The position numbers and the translations under genes are program-made. The notes under the pieces were generated by a model. It saw only the letters and a list, made by a program, of their open reading frames with translations. It searched no databases and was not told the DNA's origin. 64,000 nucleotides of DNA from Brasilonema sennae CENA114 (GTDB lineage Bacteria > Cyanobacteriota > Cyanobacteriia > Cyanobacteriales > Nostocaceae): NCBI RefSeq assembly GCF_006968745.1, contig NZ_CP030118.1:806001-870000 (forward strand), in the 5' to 3' direction. Below are positions 61,711 to 64,000 of the stretch, piece by piece; the first letter of the stretch is position 1, and the number at the start of each line of letters is the position of its first letter.

Positions 61711-63855
61711 TTAACGCTTGGGCAGCTGTAAACCACTACGTTCTAGCATTTGCCGCACTTCAGGGCTAGGGCTGTAATTATAGCCAAAAGAGGAGCGCTC
61801 TGAATCATCTACAATCTGAGGCGTTAGCAATACAATCACCTCATTACGTTCGTTAGTTTTGTTTGTTCTTCTAAAGAGTGAACCAAGAAGCGGAATATCA
61901 CCCAATATAGGAACCTTAGAGACACTTACTCGCTCTGAATCTTGAATAATACCACTGAGAATTAATGTCTGACCATCACGCAGACGAATTAAGCCAGAAT
62001 TAAGAGCACGCTTAGAAACTAAAAATATTCTTTGGCTACCACTCGAACCTAAGTTAATTTCAGCTGGAGCCTGAGGAGCTGCAATAGTGGGAGCTACTGA
62101 GAGAGATACAAAACCATTGTCATCAATCCGTTCAATTTTAACAGCCAGGGTTAAACCTACTTGTTCTTTATCCGCTGCAATTGTTTCTGTGGCAAAATTC
62201 TGATCGCGAACGATTTGCCTTTTTATATTACCTACTACTTCCTGAGTCAGGTTAATACTTGCGCTTTGACCTTCTTGAACAATTAAGGTGGGGTCAGTCA
62301 AAATCTTGGCGTTACCATTTTGTACTTGAGCTTGTAAGTTAACAAGCAAACGTCTAGGAAACTTAAGCGGATTTTCTGGCAATGGGTTTTTGATTGTTGG
62401 AGAACTAGATACACTTCCACTCACTTCAGAACTCGTAGCTGGTCTAGAACCGCCAAAATTGAGAACTGCTGCACCGCCATCATTAGTAAAGAAGTTGTTA
62501 CCAATGCCAAACGAAAAGCTAGTGTTAAAGTCTTTTGTGTTCAGTAAATTAACATCGACAATTTTGACGTTAACGACAACTTGCCGACGGCGGATATCAA
62601 GCTGAGTTAGTTGAGATGTCGCCATTTCAACTTGCCTGGGAGAACCAATTAAAGTAATGGAATTAGTGCGTTCGTCTCCTAGTGCTTGTAAACCTCGGAG
62701 TAAGGGTGTTGAATATTTGGAGTCATCAAGACTTAAACGTTCAATTTTGGTTTCTGTTGTCGTCTGACTTTGGGTGAGGGGGTTGACAGTACCACCCACA
62801 GGTACAGCACTAACACTAGTCACTTGACGTTCGCGGCTGACTGCACTTTCTGCCCCTAAACCAACCAAAAAGTTTAATGCTGTGTCCACCTTTGCCTGAT
62901 TGAGTCGCACACTACGTACAATTACATCACGAACGGCATTAGGCAGTTTCGTTCCAACAAAAATTGTCCGTCCTCTGCGGTTTGCTTCAAGACCACTCAG
63001 ACGCAAGACATAGTTAAAAACATCTTGAACTGACTCGTTTTCTATATCCAGCGAGATTGTTGGTCCATCACTCCTAGTAGTACTTTGCTGTCCAGAAGAA
63101 GCTTGTTCTGATGTCTGTGTTCCCGTGAAAGCCAGGTTAAGACCAGCAGCACGAGTCAGCAGTGACAAAACCTCACGTACCGGGGCTTCTCGCAATACCA
63201 AGCGAGACACCCGTTCTTGAGTTCCCAAGTCAATGTTGCTAAAAGAAGCATCGAGATTGGAGATAGCAATATCACCTACAGGTGGTGCGATCGCTTTTGG
63301 CAAGATAGGCGAAGTTTGGTTCGTATCTAAACCTGGTGCTGCTGGTTGCGTAGGTTGAGGTGAGGGAGAAACAGGGGACGCAGTTTGTATTGGTACTGTT
63401 TGTGGCGTAGTCGTCCTCGCCTGTCTTGGCTGTGTTGAGGTAAAGCCCAGAATAATGTTATTCTGCTGTCGCACCACGGGTTCACTGTTGGGGGCGCTGC
63501 TGGTTCCGGTAACTATCACCTGAATGCTATTGGCATCAAGCTGATGAATTGTCACTGAAGCAATTCCGGAAGCTGGATTATCTTGACGGAAAGTATTTCC
63601 TTTTGGTAAACGTAATTGAGTGTTAATAATACCTACGACTAAAGCGTTACCTTTTTTTGTCGTAATTTTTGTTGTAACAATTTGTGGGCGCGAAGCCAAA
63701 GCAGTTTTCAATATGACGTTAATTCCAGCATCAACTGGACTTAGCTGCACTCCAGTAATTTGAGTAGTCTGTGCCCATACTGGTTGATCTGCCAAAACAA
63801 TCATTGCAGCTGCACCTAATACAAAACTACTAGCACTAGCGTGAAGCTGTTTCAC
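61711..63855 (-). CDS. pilQ: Type IV pilus secretin PilQ
   Basis: A 714-residue outer-membrane secretin through which type IV pili pass, needed for motility and DNA uptake. Signal peptide MKQLHASASSFVLGAAAMIV with cleavage near VWA-QTT; an AMIN domain (about 30-130) that binds peptidoglycan; a Thr/Pro/Gln-rich linker; a secretin short N-terminal (STN) domain near 215-290 (LVLREAPVREVLSLLTRAAG); an N1-type domain; and the secretin pore (about 480-700) with DGQTLILSGIIQDSE and PILGDIPLLGSLFRR. Full length for a cyanobacterial PilQ. The upstream pilMNO genes, if conserved, would lie beyond the right edge. Confidence 0.95.
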   Translation of the reverse strand: MKQLHASASSFVLGAAAMIVLADQPVWAQTTQITGVQLSPVDAGINVILKTALASRPQIVTTKITTKKGNALVVGIINTQLRLPKGNTFRQDNPASGIASVTIHQLDANSIQVIVTGTSSAPNSEPVVRQQNNIILGFTSTQPRQARTTTPQTVPIQTASPVSPSPQPTQPAAPGLDTNQTSPILPKAIAPPVGDIAISNLDASFSNIDLGTQERVSRLVLREAPVREVLSLLTRAAGLNLAFTGTQTSEQASSGQQSTTRSDGPTISLDIENESVQDVFNYVLRLSGLEANRRGRTIFVGTKLPNAVRDVIVRSVRLNQAKVDTALNFLVGLGAESAVSRERQVTSVSAVPVGGTVNPLTQSQTTTETKIERLSLDDSKYSTPLLRGLQALGDERTNSITLIGSPRQVEMATSQLTQLDIRRRQVVVNVKIVDVNLLNTKDFNTSFSFGIGNNFFTNDGGAAVLNFGGSRPATSSEVSGSVSSSPTIKNPLPENPLKFPRRLLVNLQAQVQNGNAKILTDPTLIVQEGQSASINLTQEVVGNIKRQIVRDQNFATETIAADKEQVGLTLAVKIERIDDNGFVSLSVAPTIAAPQAPAEINLGSSGSQRIFLVSKRALNSGLIRLRDGQTLILSGIIQDSERVSVSKVPILGDIPLLGSLFRRTNKTNERNEVIVLLTPQIVDDSERSSFGYNYSPSPEVRQMLERSGLQLPKR

Positions 63856-64000
63856 AGTTTATTCCTCACAATTGAAAAACCTAACAAGAAAACTTTGCTT
63901 GTCCTGTGCTTTGGATCAAAGCGATTTGAGCTTTTGGCAGCTAAGCTCTTAGCATAGCTTTCTCGACAATCAACACAACTACGTTGATATATTTCCTTAT
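63856..64000. other. Upstream region of pilQ at the window edge
   Basis: 145 bp, non-coding as far as can be seen. A weak GAGGAATAA ribosome binding site precedes the pilQ start on the - strand. An inverted pair AGCTTTTGGC / AGCTAAGCTC near 63930-63950 is imperfect. Confidence 0.35.

Noticed and set aside
1..64000. tRNA or rRNA genes
   Set aside because: I looked through the intergenic stretches for tRNA-like arms with CCA-adjacent acceptor stems and found none; a tRNAscan run would be decisive.

Overview
The window comes from a filamentous, probably heterocyst-forming cyanobacterium (Nostocales-like). The evidence is the many HIP1 octamers (GCGATCGC), a CP12 gene, a Tic20-like protein, DUF3177/DUF1825/DUF7734-type cyanobacterial proteins, short tandem heptamer repeats, a cyanobacterial type IV pilus secretin and type I-D (Cyano) cas genes. 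No tRNA or rRNA gene was recognised.

Layout. 0-1.3 kb: 3' part of an RNase II/RNB gene that enters from the left edge. 1.4-4.6 kb: CRISPR array 1 on the + strand (about 40 repeats), with a leader preceded by a fragment of the cas2 3' end. 4.8-8.6 kb: wreck of a cation-efflux gene, broken by one insertion sequence (16-bp inverted ends, 4-bp target duplication, dead transposase) and cut off by an IS4-type element with 28-bp perfect ends. 8.6-16.6 kb: guaA, small conserved proteins, CP12, a mobile-element remnant, a FIST sensor protein, a phosphoesterase and a HigB/HigA-like toxin-antitoxin pair. 16.7-19.6 kb: a PadR-type regulator gene split by a complete group II intron whose removal restores the reading frame. 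19.7-35.8 kb: trmB, cysK, a hybrid histidine kinase, dedA, a STAS protein, rpsF, an FAH-family hydrolase, a TetR/P450/glycosyltransferase cluster, an orphan ABC ATPase, an orphan OmpR-type regulator and a Tic20-like protein. 36.2-38.2 kb: an IS200/IS605 element (tnpA/tnpB). 38.4-42.5 kb: glyA, cynS, a DNA-methyltransferase pseudogene with an internal deletion, and an SGNH hydrolase. 42.6-52.4 kb: CRISPR array 2 on the - strand (32 repeats), its leader, cas2, cas1, cas4, cas6, a Cas3' helicase, csc1 and then a deletion scar. 52.5-64 kb: lepB, an HhH protein, a TM2 protein, DUF1825, a class A PBP, tyrS-pyrF, a signal-peptide protein, a Gly-rich protein, a type 4 uracil-DNA glycosylase and pilQ.

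The CRISPR locus is the central system. Both arrays carry the same 37-bp repeat and related leaders but face opposite ways, about 38 kb apart. The cas operon keeps the adaptation genes (cas1, cas2, cas4), cas6, csc1 and the helicase. The genes expected upstream (Cas10d/Csc3, most of Csc2) and the N-terminus of the divergent WYL-domain regulator are gone, as if one deletion fused the tails of two divergent transcription units. The locus therefore looks able to adapt and process RNA but unable to interfere, unless effector genes lie elsewhere.

A second theme is a family of GC-rich modular repeats (recurring pieces such as GTCGGGAAACCC, CAGTACTGGCTCC, GACAGAGGCATGTGGCGT). They sit between genes and inside mobile elements. 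In two places, a histidine kinase and a conserved hypothetical protein, they lie inside coding sequence without breaking the frame.
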